Shown one piece after another: positions 1 to 6,858 of a stretch of DNA of 41,022 nt (position 1 is its first letter; the number at the start of each line of letters is the position of its first letter). Below the pieces are notes generated by a model that saw only the letters and a list, made by a program, of their open reading frames with translations, did not search any database and was not told where the DNA came from. This DNA comes from CAZNHL01 sp964572965. Its GTDB lineage: Bacteria > Bacteroidota > Bacteroidia > Cytophagales > UBA9547. A program made the position numbers and the translations under genes. The stretch covers positions 1 through 41,022 of the forward strand of contig CAZNHL010000040.1 of assembly GCA_964572965.1 (NCBI GenBank), written 5' to 3'.

Positions 1-62
1 TCTGTGCTATCAGCGAAATTAGCGGGCAAACTTCAGAATCTCTGGTTAAGCGGATCTGGTAA
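1..62 (+). CDS. possible C-terminal end of an upstream gene (partial)
   Basis: The frame starting at base 3 is open from the window edge to a TAA at 60-62 and would encode about 19 residues ending in VKRIW. The frame starting at base 1 is also open, to a TGA at 70-72, so which of the two (if either) is real cannot be settled here. No family can be recognised in so few residues. The following 160 bp up to apaG hold no other gene that I can support. Confidence 0.2.
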   Translation, partial: CAISEISGQTSESLVKRIW

Positions 63-221
63 GGTGTGCTGAAACGGATACTCAATAATCATTTTTTATC
101 AGGTCAATTGTCCTCAAATTACGCCAATATTAAGTATTCAAATTTATCGGCGAAAATAATTGCCTTAAGACAAACTAATGGCTACATTAAATCGTTCTTA
201 ACTACAAAAGCTTTTTGTCCG

Positions 222-608
222 ATGGTTAGCCAAATTACAGAAGGGGTTAAAATAAGCGTGATTACCGCTTACCAACCGCAATTTAGCAATGGAGACCAGT
301 CGCACTATGTATTTACTTACGACATCACCATTGAGAATCACAGTGAGAACACATTACAGTTGCTGCGCCGTCACTGGCTTATTTTCGACAGTAACAGTGA
401 AATCCGCGAGGTAGAAGGAGAAGGTGTGGTTGGTCAGCAACCAATACTGGAACCCGGCCAAAGCCATCGCTATGTTTCAGGCTGCAATTTAAAGTCTGAC
501 ATGGGAAAAATGGCGGGCTCTTACTTAATGGAAAGGGTTGTTGACGGCAAAAAATTTCAGGTAGCTATTCCTGAGTTTACCCTCATTGTACCATACAAGC
601 TGAACTAG
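222..608 (+). CDS. apaG: ApaG family protein
   Basis: A 128-residue protein matching the ApaG (DUF525) family along its whole length. The family has an FnIII-like beta-sandwich fold; its biochemical role is poorly defined, with links to Co2+/Mg2+ homeostasis and Ap4A metabolism in enterobacteria. Visible marks are VFTYDITIENH (30-40), LLRRHWLI (47-54), the signature EGVVGQQPILEPGQ (67-80) followed by YVSG, then GKMAGSYLM (95-103) and the closing IPEFTLIVP. The frame is open upstream to base 66, but those extra 52 codons have no family counterpart, so the ATG at 222 is chosen: it gives the usual ~125-residue length. It is followed at 36 bp by the promoter of the next gene, so it is probably not in an operon with it. 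Confidence 0.93.
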   Translation: MVSQITEGVKISVITAYQPQFSNGDQSHYVFTYDITIENHSENTLQLLRRHWLIFDSNSEIREVEGEGVVGQQPILEPGQSHRYVSGCNLKSDMGKMAGSYLMERVVDGKKFQVAIPEFTLIVPYKLN

Positions 609-623
609 TTTCAGCTTATTTTT

Positions 624-652
624 TTGCTACGCGTTAAAATATATTACTTTTG
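624..652 (+). promoter_or_regulatory. Bacteroidota-type promoter for the methyltransferase at 694
   Basis: The -7 box TACTTTTG at 645-652 matches the Bacteroidota consensus TAnnTTTG. A TTG at 624-626 stands 18 nt upstream, the same spacing seen at two other promoters in this window. The start site would be near 659, giving a leader of about 35 nt before the ATG at 694. Confidence 0.6.
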
Positions 653-693
653 GGCAGTGAGTAGAGTTTAAAAACTCTTCAAATTGCTGTTAC

Positions 694-1479
694 ATGTCGC
701 TACTCTTTCAGGTTAAAGAATATATTTCCTACTTTTTTCGTGCAGCAGACGAACATGCTGTCCACTCTCCTTTTCTATTCCAATTGTATACAGAAGTTAT
801 TCAGCCCGAAAAACAATATATCGACTTCGATGCGATTGAAAAACTCAGAGCTTCTTTACTGGTTAATGACAATGTTATTCAGATTACAGAGCTAGGCGCC
901 GGTTCTCTTATCAATAAATCAAAAGAGCGAAAAATCAGTGATATCGCTTCGTATTCGCTTAAAAGCCCGAAAACTGCCCAGCTGATCTATAAACTGGTAC
1001 ACAGGTTTAAACCTGACACTATTATTGAGCTAGGGACTTCTCTTGGTATTACCACACTGTATGAAGCCAAGGCAAACTCCAAAGCTATTGTGTATAGCCT
1101 TGAAGGCTGTCCGGAAACGATAAAGATTGCAGAACAGCAATTCAGAATGGCTGCTGTTGATAATATAAAAGTTGTTACCGGTGACTTTAATACAACATTG
1201 CCTGCTCTCGTTTCAAAAATACCAAAGATTGATTTTGTTTTTTTTGACGGCAACCATCGTTATCAACCAACAATTCAATATTTTAATACCTGTCTTGAAA
1301 AGGTACATGAAGACAGTGTTTTTGTATTTGACGATATTTACTGGTCTTCTGAAATGAAAAAGGCCTGGCAGGAAATCTGCAACAGACCCGAAGTAATGAT
1401 CAGCATTGACTTATTTCATCTGGGTGTTGTTTTTTTCAGAAAAAACCAACCAAAGCAACATTATTGCCTGAGATTTTAA
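694..1479 (+). CDS. class I SAM-dependent methyltransferase (O-methyltransferase-like)
   Basis: A 261-residue soluble protein with a Rossmann-fold methyltransferase core in its second half. The SAM-binding motif I is IIELGTSLGIT (110-120), with the acidic residue after strand 2 in YSLEG (134-138). FFDGNHRY (183-190) is the motif IV region and VFDDIYWS (211-218) is typical of catechol-O-methyltransferase-like enzymes that bind a divalent metal. The N-terminal ~100 residues, beginning FRAADEHAVHSPF (15-27), are a helical segment that I recall from methyltransferases annotated in Bacteroidota genomes. The substrate is unknown. It has its own promoter, and converges with the TPMT-family gene at 1567-2157; the 87-bp gap shows no terminator hairpin. 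Confidence 0.8.
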   Translation: MSLLFQVKEYISYFFRAADEHAVHSPFLFQLYTEVIQPEKQYIDFDAIEKLRASLLVNDNVIQITELGAGSLINKSKERKISDIASYSLKSPKTAQLIYKLVHRFKPDTIIELGTSLGITTLYEAKANSKAIVYSLEGCPETIKIAEQQFRMAAVDNIKVVTGDFNTTLPALVSKIPKIDFVFFDGNHRYQPTIQYFNTCLEKVHEDSVFVFDDIYWSSEMKKAWQEICNRPEVMISIDLFHLGVVFFRKNQPKQHYCLRF

Positions 1480-1566
1480 CTAGTAGAGTAGTGAGTCGTG
1501 AGTCAACGCCATTCTCAAAACAGGGTTACAGAAATATCACACTATTTTAAAGCTTCTAAAAGGAAA

Positions 1567-2157
1567 TCAATTCTCAAGTCTCAACAATTTAATAAACAGC
1601 TCCCGCCCTTCTCTTGGTTTAATGGAATTATAAGCTATTTCCATTGTTTCAACAATAAAGTACGGCTCAAAATATTGCAGGTATTCTTCTTTTGACCCGC
1701 CAAACGGAGGATGATCCTGATTAAGCGGAACTCCAAACAGCAACCCAATCAGTTTCCCTCCCGGGTTCAGCAGCTTATGCATTTTTGCTGCATACTCCGG
1801 CCTTAAAGAAGGGTTTAGTGCACAGAAGAAAGTTTGTTCAATAATGAGGTCAAAAGCCCCTTTAAGTTCAAAAAAATCACCTTCTATCAAATGACCTTCT
1901 GGGAATTCCGGGCAACGCTTTCTAAAATTTTCCAGTGGGGCTCTGGCAATATCTATTACGAAAACGTTTTTAAAACCCTGCTGATGCAGATACTCTGCTT
2001 CATGTGCATTTCCGGCACCCGGGATCAAAATTCTCAGAGTCTTATTAATTAGCTGATCAAAGTAAATTTTGAGTGGCAATGTAACATTTCCGGCATCCCA
2101 CCCCGTATCATGCTCAAAATAACGCTGATTCCAGTAGTTTTTATCAAGAATATCCAT
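1567..2157 (-). CDS. TPMT-family (thiopurine S-methyltransferase-like) SAM methyltransferase
   Basis: A 196-residue protein of the TPMT family. It starts with the family hallmark YWNQRYFEHDTGWDAG (8-23). SAM-binding motif I is ILIPGAGNAHEA (43-54), followed by VIDIARAPL (67-75), FDLIIEQTFFCAL (102-114) and FGVPLNQDHPPFGGS (141-155). These segments are all characteristic of TPMT-like enzymes. Family members methylate sulfur, selenium, tellurium or halide substrates; in bacteria some detoxify selenite or tellurite and others make methyl halides. The sequence alone does not select among these. It runs divergently from the coiled-coil gene at 2266 across 108 bp. Confidence 0.88.
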   Translation of the reverse strand: MDILDKNYWNQRYFEHDTGWDAGNVTLPLKIYFDQLINKTLRILIPGAGNAHEAEYLHQQGFKNVFVIDIARAPLENFRKRCPEFPEGHLIEGDFFELKGAFDLIIEQTFFCALNPSLRPEYAAKMHKLLNPGGKLIGLLFGVPLNQDHPPFGGSKEEYLQYFEPYFIVETMEIAYNSIKPREGRELFIKLLRLEN

Positions 2158-2265
2158 ATTTTTACTTTAAAATCGATTTATTCATCAAATAAGGTGAACT
2201 AAATTTAAATCACATTACACATTAATTCACTATCGTTTAACTTATATCATTAAATTTTTAATACA

Positions 2266-3192
2266 ATGGCAGAATCACCTAAACAAGAACCAAAGAAGGG
2301 TAATAATAAAATTGGCCTTATTATTGGCTTCGCTGTAATACTTTTAGGAACCAACGGTTATCAATACTGGCAAAGCACTCAAGATGAAGCTATTATTGCC
2401 GAAAAAGAACAAGTGATTACTGTTAAAGAAAATGATAATAAAAGACTTATTTCTCAACTGGATTCTGTTCAGGTAGAACTGGAAGCAAGAGCCGAGGAGA
2501 TCACTCGTCTTGGTGGTGACGCAGATTCTCTGAACAGCATTATTACTCAACTGAAAAAAGACAAAGCAGCTTTGCGCAGCCAGGTTGGAAATGCTGTTGT
2601 TCTTAAACGTTCTATTGAAGAATATAAAACAATTCTCGCTCAGAAAGACGACGAAATTGCCCGTTACAAAGCAACAAGTGATTCGTTATTCAAAGAGAAT
2701 ACAGGTTTAAAAACTGAAAAAGTAAAAATACTTGACTCTATCAGCAATATTACTGCTGCAAAACAACAATTAGCACAACAAGTGGCAGTAGCTTCTATTC
2801 TTCGTGCAGAGAACATCAAAATTACTGCTGTTAATAAAAAGGGCAAAGAGGTTGTTGGTGCAGAATTAAAAGGCAAGCACATCGACAAATTGAAAATCGT
2901 TTTCAACCTTGGTGATAACAAAGTAGCCAAAGTTGAAACTAAAACAGTGTATATCAGACTTATTGGTCCTGATGGCGCTGCAATATTTGATGAATCAACT
3001 GGTGGTGGCTCTATTACTATTGATGGTAAACAGCTTTATTACACTGCGAAACAAGACATTTTGTTTGATAACAGAAAGCCTCAGGTAAGCTTTCTGTATT
3101 CTAAAGGCAATGAGTATGCAAAAGGAAAACATACTGTTGAAGTATATTGCGAAGACAACAGAATCGGTGAAGGTGCCATTATAGTTAAGTAA
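2266..3192 (+). CDS. membrane-anchored coiled-coil protein, function unknown
   Basis: A 308-residue protein that I cannot assign to a named family. After a basic N-terminus (KQEPKKGNNK) comes one hydrophobic segment (about 16-31) with no signal-peptidase site, so it should be an N-in membrane anchor. Residues about 40-175 are dense in Glu, Lys, Gln, Leu and Ala with heptad-like spacing (for instance EKEQVITVKENDNKRL, EIARYKATSDSLFKEN), which predicts a long coiled coil outside the membrane. The last ~120 residues (from about 185) look like a compact beta domain, with alternating hydrophobics and segments such as VYIRLIGPDGAAIFDES. The arrangement suggests a periplasmic spacer carrying a C-terminal binding domain. 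It is followed by its own terminator, so it is monocistronic. Confidence 0.7.
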   Translation: MAESPKQEPKKGNNKIGLIIGFAVILLGTNGYQYWQSTQDEAIIAEKEQVITVKENDNKRLISQLDSVQVELEARAEEITRLGGDADSLNSIITQLKKDKAALRSQVGNAVVLKRSIEEYKTILAQKDDEIARYKATSDSLFKENTGLKTEKVKILDSISNITAAKQQLAQQVAVASILRAENIKITAVNKKGKEVVGAELKGKHIDKLKIVFNLGDNKVAKVETKTVYIRLIGPDGAAIFDESTGGGSITIDGKQLYYTAKQDILFDNRKPQVSFLYSKGNEYAKGKHTVEVYCEDNRIGEGAIIVK

Positions 3193-3210
3193 ACCGATTT
3201 TAAATATAAA

Positions 3211-3243
3211 GGAAGAGCCCGGGTAAAAAATCCGGGCTCTTCC
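3211..3243 (+). terminator. rho-independent terminator after the coiled-coil gene
   Basis: A 12-bp perfect, G+C-rich stem (3211-3222 with 3232-3243) around a 9-nt A-rich loop, starting 18 bp after the stop codon at 3190-3192. The T-rich tail is short (TTGTTTA). Confidence 0.8.
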
Positions 3244-3300
3244 TTGTTTAAAGGCTACTAAGCAATGAAAACCGAAATTCCATTCCTTATTCTTTTTGGC

Positions 3301-3308
3301 TACCTTTG
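3301..3308 (+). promoter_or_regulatory. -7 box of the engB promoter, directly before the start codon
   Basis: TACCTTTG fits TAnnTTTG exactly. Only five bases separate it from the ATG at 3314, so transcription should start at or just before the A of the start codon, giving a leaderless mRNA. I see no TTG at the usual 18-nt spacing upstream. Confidence 0.55.
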
Positions 3309-3313
3309 CAATT

Positions 3314-3922
3314 ATGAAGATTACCTCATCTGAATTTATAACAAGTAATACACAGGTAGACAAATGCCCACCCCCAATCATACCGGAATATGCGTTTATA
3401 GGCCGTTCCAATGTAGGGAAGTCATCGCTCCTGAATATGCTTGTAGGTAATTCCAAGCTTGCAAAAACATCAGGCCGGCCGGGTAAAACCCAATTGATCA
3501 ATCATTTCAGGATCAATGAAGAATGGTTCCTTGCCGATTTACCTGGTTATGGTTTTGCCCGGGTAAGTCGTGAAGATCGTGGCAAATGGGATCTTATGGT
3601 CAAAAAATATATTTTTGAAAGACCTAATCTCATGTGCCTCTTTTTATTGGTTGACATCAGGCTTGAGCCTCAGAAAATAGATCTGGAGTTTATGGATTTC
3701 CTGGGCAGCCACGGAGTTCCTTTTGTTATTGTCTTCACAAAAGCAGATAAACTTACCAAAAACGAAACCCAGACAAGCCTTACGAGGTATAACAAAAAGC
3801 TTAAAGAAACCTGGGAGGAAATACCAACAACATTTATCACCTCTTCAGAGAAATTCACAGGCAAAGAAGAACTTCTGGAATTCATTGACAGAACAAATAG
3901 TTCATTTGAATTGACAAAATAA
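3314..3922 (+). CDS. engB: ribosome-biogenesis GTPase EngB (YihA/YsxC)
   Basis: A 202-residue TrmE-Era-EngA-EngB-Septin-like GTPase needed for assembly of the large ribosomal subunit. The G motifs are in order: G1 GRSNVGKS (30-37), the switch I segment TSGRPGKTQ with its conserved Thr (52-60), G3 DLPGYG (75-80), G4 TKAD (142-145) and a G5-like TSSEK near 176. The length is normal for the family (about 200). The frame can be read back to a TTG at 3296, but that stretch overlaps the -7 promoter box, so the ATG at 3314 is preferred. No downstream partner is obviously co-transcribed: the TonB-like gene at 3984 has its own promoter. Confidence 0.95.
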   Translation: MKITSSEFITSNTQVDKCPPPIIPEYAFIGRSNVGKSSLLNMLVGNSKLAKTSGRPGKTQLINHFRINEEWFLADLPGYGFARVSREDRGKWDLMVKKYIFERPNLMCLFLLVDIRLEPQKIDLEFMDFLGSHGVPFVIVFTKADKLTKNETQTSLTRYNKKLKETWEEIPTTFITSSEKFTGKEELLEFIDRTNSSFELTK

Positions 3923-3933
3923 TTCCCGAACGT

Positions 3934-3963
3934 TTTGCTCCTAAACCTAATTTGTTATTTTTG
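3934..3963 (+). promoter_or_regulatory. Bacteroidota-type promoter for the TonB-like/DUF5606 pair
   Basis: TTTG at 3934-3937, an 18-nt spacer, then TATTTTTG at 3956-3963, an exact TAnnTTTG. The start site would be near 3970, 14 nt before the ATG at 3984. Confidence 0.65.
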
Positions 3964-3983
3964 CTTTACTAAACCCTACAAAC

Positions 3984-4364
3984 ATGAAATTAAAAGCATT
4001 ACTATTGTTCATTTTCTTTGCAGTTGTTTCGCAAGTGTCTTTTGCACAGCAATCAACTGTACAAAAATTCGATCCGAAGAACATTCCTGCTGCACAACAT
4101 TATCCGGGAGGTGCTGATGCCATGTTTGCTTTTATCAAAGAAAACATTGTTTACCCGCCAACAGCAAAACGTAACAGAATTGGTGGCAATGCTATTGTTG
4201 ACTTTATCATGGATGAAAATGGTAATGTATTGAATGCCAAGGCAGTTACAAACCCAGGTGGTGGCTGTGGCGAAGAAGCAGTAAGAGTAGTTAAATTATT
4301 AAAATTTGATGCTCCGGGCTACAGATTACAAACACAAATTCCAGTAACGTTCAGTTTAAAATAG
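3984..4364 (+). CDS. secreted TonB C-terminal-domain-like protein
   Basis: A 126-residue protein with a clear signal peptide (residues 1-21: MKLK, a hydrophobic core, then SFAQ). The mature part is essentially one TonB C-terminal domain: YPGGADAMFAFIKENIVYPP (39-58), GGNAIVDFIMDENGNV (66-81), then AVRVVKLLKFDAPG and a C-terminal VTFSLK. TonB proper has an N-terminal membrane anchor and a proline-rich spanner and energises outer-membrane receptors. Here both are missing and the domain is exported on its own. That arrangement is frequent among 'energy transducer TonB family' proteins of Bacteroidota, whose role is not known. It is followed 29 bp later by the DUF5606 gene without a terminator, so the two are probably co-transcribed. 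Confidence 0.8.
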   Translation: MKLKALLLFIFFAVVSQVSFAQQSTVQKFDPKNIPAAQHYPGGADAMFAFIKENIVYPPTAKRNRIGGNAIVDFIMDENGNVLNAKAVTNPGGGCGEEAVRVVKLLKFDAPGYRLQTQIPVTFSLK

Positions 4365-4393
4365 TAAGTAATTTAGTTTAGTATTAATATAAC

Positions 4394-4960
4394 ATGGATT
4401 TAAAAGAGATAGCATCGGTAAGTGGCAAAAGTGGCCTTTACAAGGTTTTGAAGCCAACAAGAACAGGCGTAATCCTTGAGGCATTGGATGCAAACCAGAC
4501 AAAACTGGTTGCTAATGCGAATAGTAAGGTTTCTATATTGAAAGAAATCTCTATCTATTCAACAGGCGCTAATCAAAACGTACCTTTGGAAGAAGTTTTG
4601 GGCACAATTCACAAAAAATTTGGCAACAAATTGTCTGTAGACCCTAAATCTGATAATGCTAAATTAATTGCTTTTTTAGGAGAAGTTCTTCCTGACTTTG
4701 ACAGAGAGCGCGTTTATGTATCTGACATCAAGAAATTGGTAACCTGGTATGGCATCCTTTCTGTATATGCTCCTGCTGTTTTTGATGCTCCGGCCGAAAC
4801 TGCCGAGAAAGAAGCAGATGCTCCGGCTGCTAAAGCAGTAAAGGAAACTAAAAAAGCAACAACAGCTAAGGCTCCTACTACTAAAATTAAAGCAACTCAA
4901 AACACTGGTGCTAAAAATGTAACAAAAAGCACTCCTTCTAAAAGAGGCGGCGGAAGCTAG
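4394..4960 (+). CDS. DUF5606 family protein with basic Ala/Lys-rich tail
   Basis: A 188-residue protein. Residues 1-133 match the DUF5606 family of Bacteroidota: start MDLKEIASVSGKSGLYKVL, then TRTGVILEALD, PLEEVLGTIHKKFG and KLVTWYGIL. The function of the family is unknown; the N-terminal part resembles small beta-barrel folds, but this is only an impression. Residues 134-188 form a low-complexity tail rich in Ala, Lys and Thr that ends SKRGGGS; it looks disordered and basic towards its end, as in nucleic-acid-binding tails. There is no signal peptide, so it should be cytoplasmic. It ends just before a bidirectional terminator shared with the convergent phosphatase gene. Confidence 0.85.
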   Translation: MDLKEIASVSGKSGLYKVLKPTRTGVILEALDANQTKLVANANSKVSILKEISIYSTGANQNVPLEEVLGTIHKKFGNKLSVDPKSDNAKLIAFLGEVLPDFDRERVYVSDIKKLVTWYGILSVYAPAVFDAPAETAEKEADAPAAKAVKETKKATTAKAPTTKIKATQNTGAKNVTKSTPSKRGGGS

Positions 4961-4980
4961 TTTTGATTCTTTATAAAAAA

Positions 4981-5016
4981 AGAACGACTCCTGTATAAAA
5001 ATACAGGAGTCGTTCT
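4981..5016. terminator. bidirectional terminator between DUF5606 and phosphatase genes
   Basis: A perfect 16-bp stem (4981-4996 with 5001-5016) with an AAAA loop, flanked by an A-run on the left and a T-run on the right, so it can end transcription from either side. Its right flank reaches the stop codon of the convergent gene (5020-5022). Confidence 0.92.
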
Positions 5017-5019
5017 TTT

Positions 5020-5499
5020 TTATAACTCTTTGTGTTTATTCAACAACCATTTCAGAAAACCTTCATTCGATTTTAATAAAATTTTATACACCTCTTCAAA
5101 CTTTTCTATTCCGTCATAATAAGGATCCGGAACTTCTAGATCCGGTCTGTCATTATCATAATCACGCATCAGAACAATTTTGTCGAGGTAAGCCTTATTG
5201 CCACGCGCTACATTCCGGATGTTCGTTTTATTAGACAAATCCATTGCTATGATATAATCAAACTCGTCAAAATCATTTTTGGATAATTGTCTCGCCCGAT
5301 GGTCAATTTTCACACCATGATTAGCTGCAACCGTCCTTGTTCTCTCATCCGGCAGGTTTCCGATATGGTAAGCCCCTGTTCCGGCCGAGTCTGATTGTAT
5401 CTTATGACTTAACCCGTGTTGTTCTACTAAATGATCAAAAATGCCTTCTGCCAATGGAGAACGGCAGATATTACCAAGGCATACAAAAAGAACTTTCAT
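5020..5499 (-). CDS. low-molecular-weight protein tyrosine phosphatase
   Basis: A 159-residue LMW-PTP. The catalytic P-loop CX5R(S/T) is CLGNICRS at residues 7-14 (nucleophile Cys7, Arg13). The general-acid Asp is in DPYYDG (Asp125). The SAGTGAYHIG segment (38-47) and the DERT motif (51-54) are family standard. The enzyme dephosphorylates phosphotyrosine, typically on autokinases of polysaccharide export systems, or acts on small phospho-compounds; no tyrosine kinase or polysaccharide gene is adjacent, so the partner is unknown. It is a single-gene unit facing the DUF5606 gene, with which it shares a terminator. Confidence 0.93.
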   Translation of the reverse strand: MKVLFVCLGNICRSPLAEGIFDHLVEQHGLSHKIQSDSAGTGAYHIGNLPDERTRTVAANHGVKIDHRARQLSKNDFDEFDYIIAMDLSNKTNIRNVARGNKAYLDKIVLMRDYDNDRPDLEVPDPYYDGIEKFEEVYKILLKSNEGFLKWLLNKHKEL

Positions 5500-5631
5500 T
5501 GTAAACTTCTCTAATTCAACTATTAATATTACCCTGCACCAAAACCGGAATTAATCTTTCAAAATAATGCATCTAATGGTTACTTTCCTCGTATACATCG
5601 AATAAATATTTGAAGACCAGAAATTAATTCT

Positions 5632-5823
5632 ATGAATTCACGTCAACAATCTAATCTATATTTTGCCCTTAAAGTTTCTTCTCTAGCATTGATCGTTGCC
5701 TTATATTTTGTAAAAGAAAAAACAACCATTGCTTCTGATTTAAAAGACAAAATAACGCCAGCTACAACTGTTGCCGGAAATAATACCCATGAGGGTTTAT
5801 TTCTTTTTGCTACGCATAAATAA
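5632..5823 (+). CDS. small putative membrane protein
   Basis: A 63-codon ORF not recognised as a member of any family. It has a short polar N-terminus, one hydrophobic helix (about residues 9-27, YFALKVSSLALIVALYFV), then a polar tail rich in Lys, Thr and Ala. It fills the only free interval between the divergently oriented phosphatase and dusB genes, and its stop codon ends 1 bp before the stop of the convergent dusB, which fits a real gene. Against it are the lack of a good promoter box (the best upstream candidate, AATATTTG at 5606-5613, misses the T of TAnnTTTG) and the lack of a terminator. Confidence 0.45.
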   Translation: MNSRQQSNLYFALKVSSLALIVALYFVKEKTTIASDLKDKITPATTVAGNNTHEGLFLFATHK

Positions 5824-5824
5824 T

Positions 5825-6820
5825 TTAGATTTCAGGTACAACAAAAGCCATTTTCTCAGCAATTTCATCAAGTATATCTAAAGTGGCAGCTAATGATTCT
5901 GCAGTAACTAATTGCTGCCTGTAAGGTTTAAAATCAGGAATAGCCCTGAAGTAATTGCTATAATGCGGGCGCATTTCGAAAATACCCGTTTTTTCCCCTT
6001 TCCATTCAATAGAGCGTACAAGGTGCTTTTTCACAACGCGAATACGTTCAGCCATATCAGGAGCTGCTAAATGCTCTCCAGTTGCAAAAAAATGCTTTAT
6101 TTCATTAAATATCCATGGGTATCCGATTGCCGCACGACCAATCATGATCCCGTCAACCCCGTACTTGTTTTTATACTCCAGCGCTTTTTCAGGAGAATCA
6201 ATATCACCATTACCAAAGATCGGAATCTTTATTTCCTGCATATTCTTGATTTCAGAAATAAGTGTCCAGTCGGCTTCTCCTTTGTACATCTGAGCGCGCG
6301 TACGACCATGAATTGTTAACGCGCTGATACCAACATCCTGCAATCTCAAAGCAGCTTCAACTACATTTTTAGTATTATCGTCCCAGCCAAGGCGGGTTTT
6401 TACAGTTACCGGTCTTGTACAGCTTTTTACAATTTCCTCTGTAATTTTCTGCATTTTAGGTAAATCCTGCAGCAATCCGGCTCCGGCTCCTTTACAAGCT
6501 ACATTTTTAACAGGACAACCATAGTTGATGTCTACCAGTTCAGGTTGTGCCGCATCTGCAATACGCCCCGCTTCTCTCATAGAATCTACTTTATCTCCAA
6601 ATATCTGGATACCGATCGGGCGCTCTTCCACATAAATATCCAGCTTCTGCATGCTTTTTTTCGCATCGCGGATAAGACCTTCAGAAGAAATAAATTCGGT
6701 ATACATCATATCTACTCCAAGGTCCTTGCATACTGCACGGAAAGGAGGGTCACTGATATCTTCCATGGGAGCCAATAATAAAGGAAATTCCCCTAGTTCT
6801 AAATTGCCAATCTTTACCAA
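5825..6820 (-). CDS. dusB: tRNA-dihydrouridine synthase (DusB-type)
   Basis: A 331-residue flavoenzyme of the Dus family that reduces specific uridines in the tRNA D-loop with NADPH. The TIM-barrel marks are LLLAPMEDISDPPFR (14-28), the catalytic-cysteine motif DINYGCPVKNV (97-107, Cys102), the lysine region VTVKTRLGWDD, the histidine motif LTIHGRTRAQMYKG, and the FMN-binding GNGDI...GVDGIMIGRAAIGYPW near 205-235. The reading frame starts at a TTG at 6820; no ATG or GTG lies between it and an in-frame TAG upstream, and the encoded MVKIG start agrees with what I know of homologues. A -7 box at 6843-6850 lies 22 bp upstream. Confidence 0.93.
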   Translation of the reverse strand: MVKIGNLELGEFPLLLAPMEDISDPPFRAVCKDLGVDMMYTEFISSEGLIRDAKKSMQKLDIYVEERPIGIQIFGDKVDSMREAGRIADAAQPELVDINYGCPVKNVACKGAGAGLLQDLPKMQKITEEIVKSCTRPVTVKTRLGWDDNTKNVVEAALRLQDVGISALTIHGRTRAQMYKGEADWTLISEIKNMQEIKIPIFGNGDIDSPEKALEYKNKYGVDGIMIGRAAIGYPWIFNEIKHFFATGEHLAAPDMAERIRVVKKHLVRSIEWKGEKTGIFEMRPHYSNYFRAIPDFKPYRQQLVTAESLAATLDILDEIAEKMAFVVPEI

Positions 6821-6842
6821 AATATTTGGATATTTGTTTCTA

Positions 6843-6850
6843 CAAAGTTA
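6843..6850 (-). promoter_or_regulatory. -7 box of the dusB promoter, facing the divergent CPBP gene
   Basis: On the minus strand the sequence reads TAACTTTG, an exact TAnnTTTG. The start site would be about 15 nt before the TTG start codon. The upstream half of this promoter must lie inside the first codons of the divergent CPBP gene (ATG at 6859), so the two transcription units overlap. Confidence 0.5.
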
Positions 6851-6858
6851 ATCAAAAT

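Noticed and set aside
66..221. Upstream extension of the apaG reading frame by 52 codons.
   Set aside because: The added residues have no family counterpart; the ATG at 222 gives the normal ApaG length and starts at the conserved N-terminus.
1498..1695. 65-codon plus-strand ORF between the two methyltransferase genes.
   Set aside because: More than half of it lies antisense to the TPMT-family gene, the product has no recognisable feature, and there is no promoter or ribosome-binding site.
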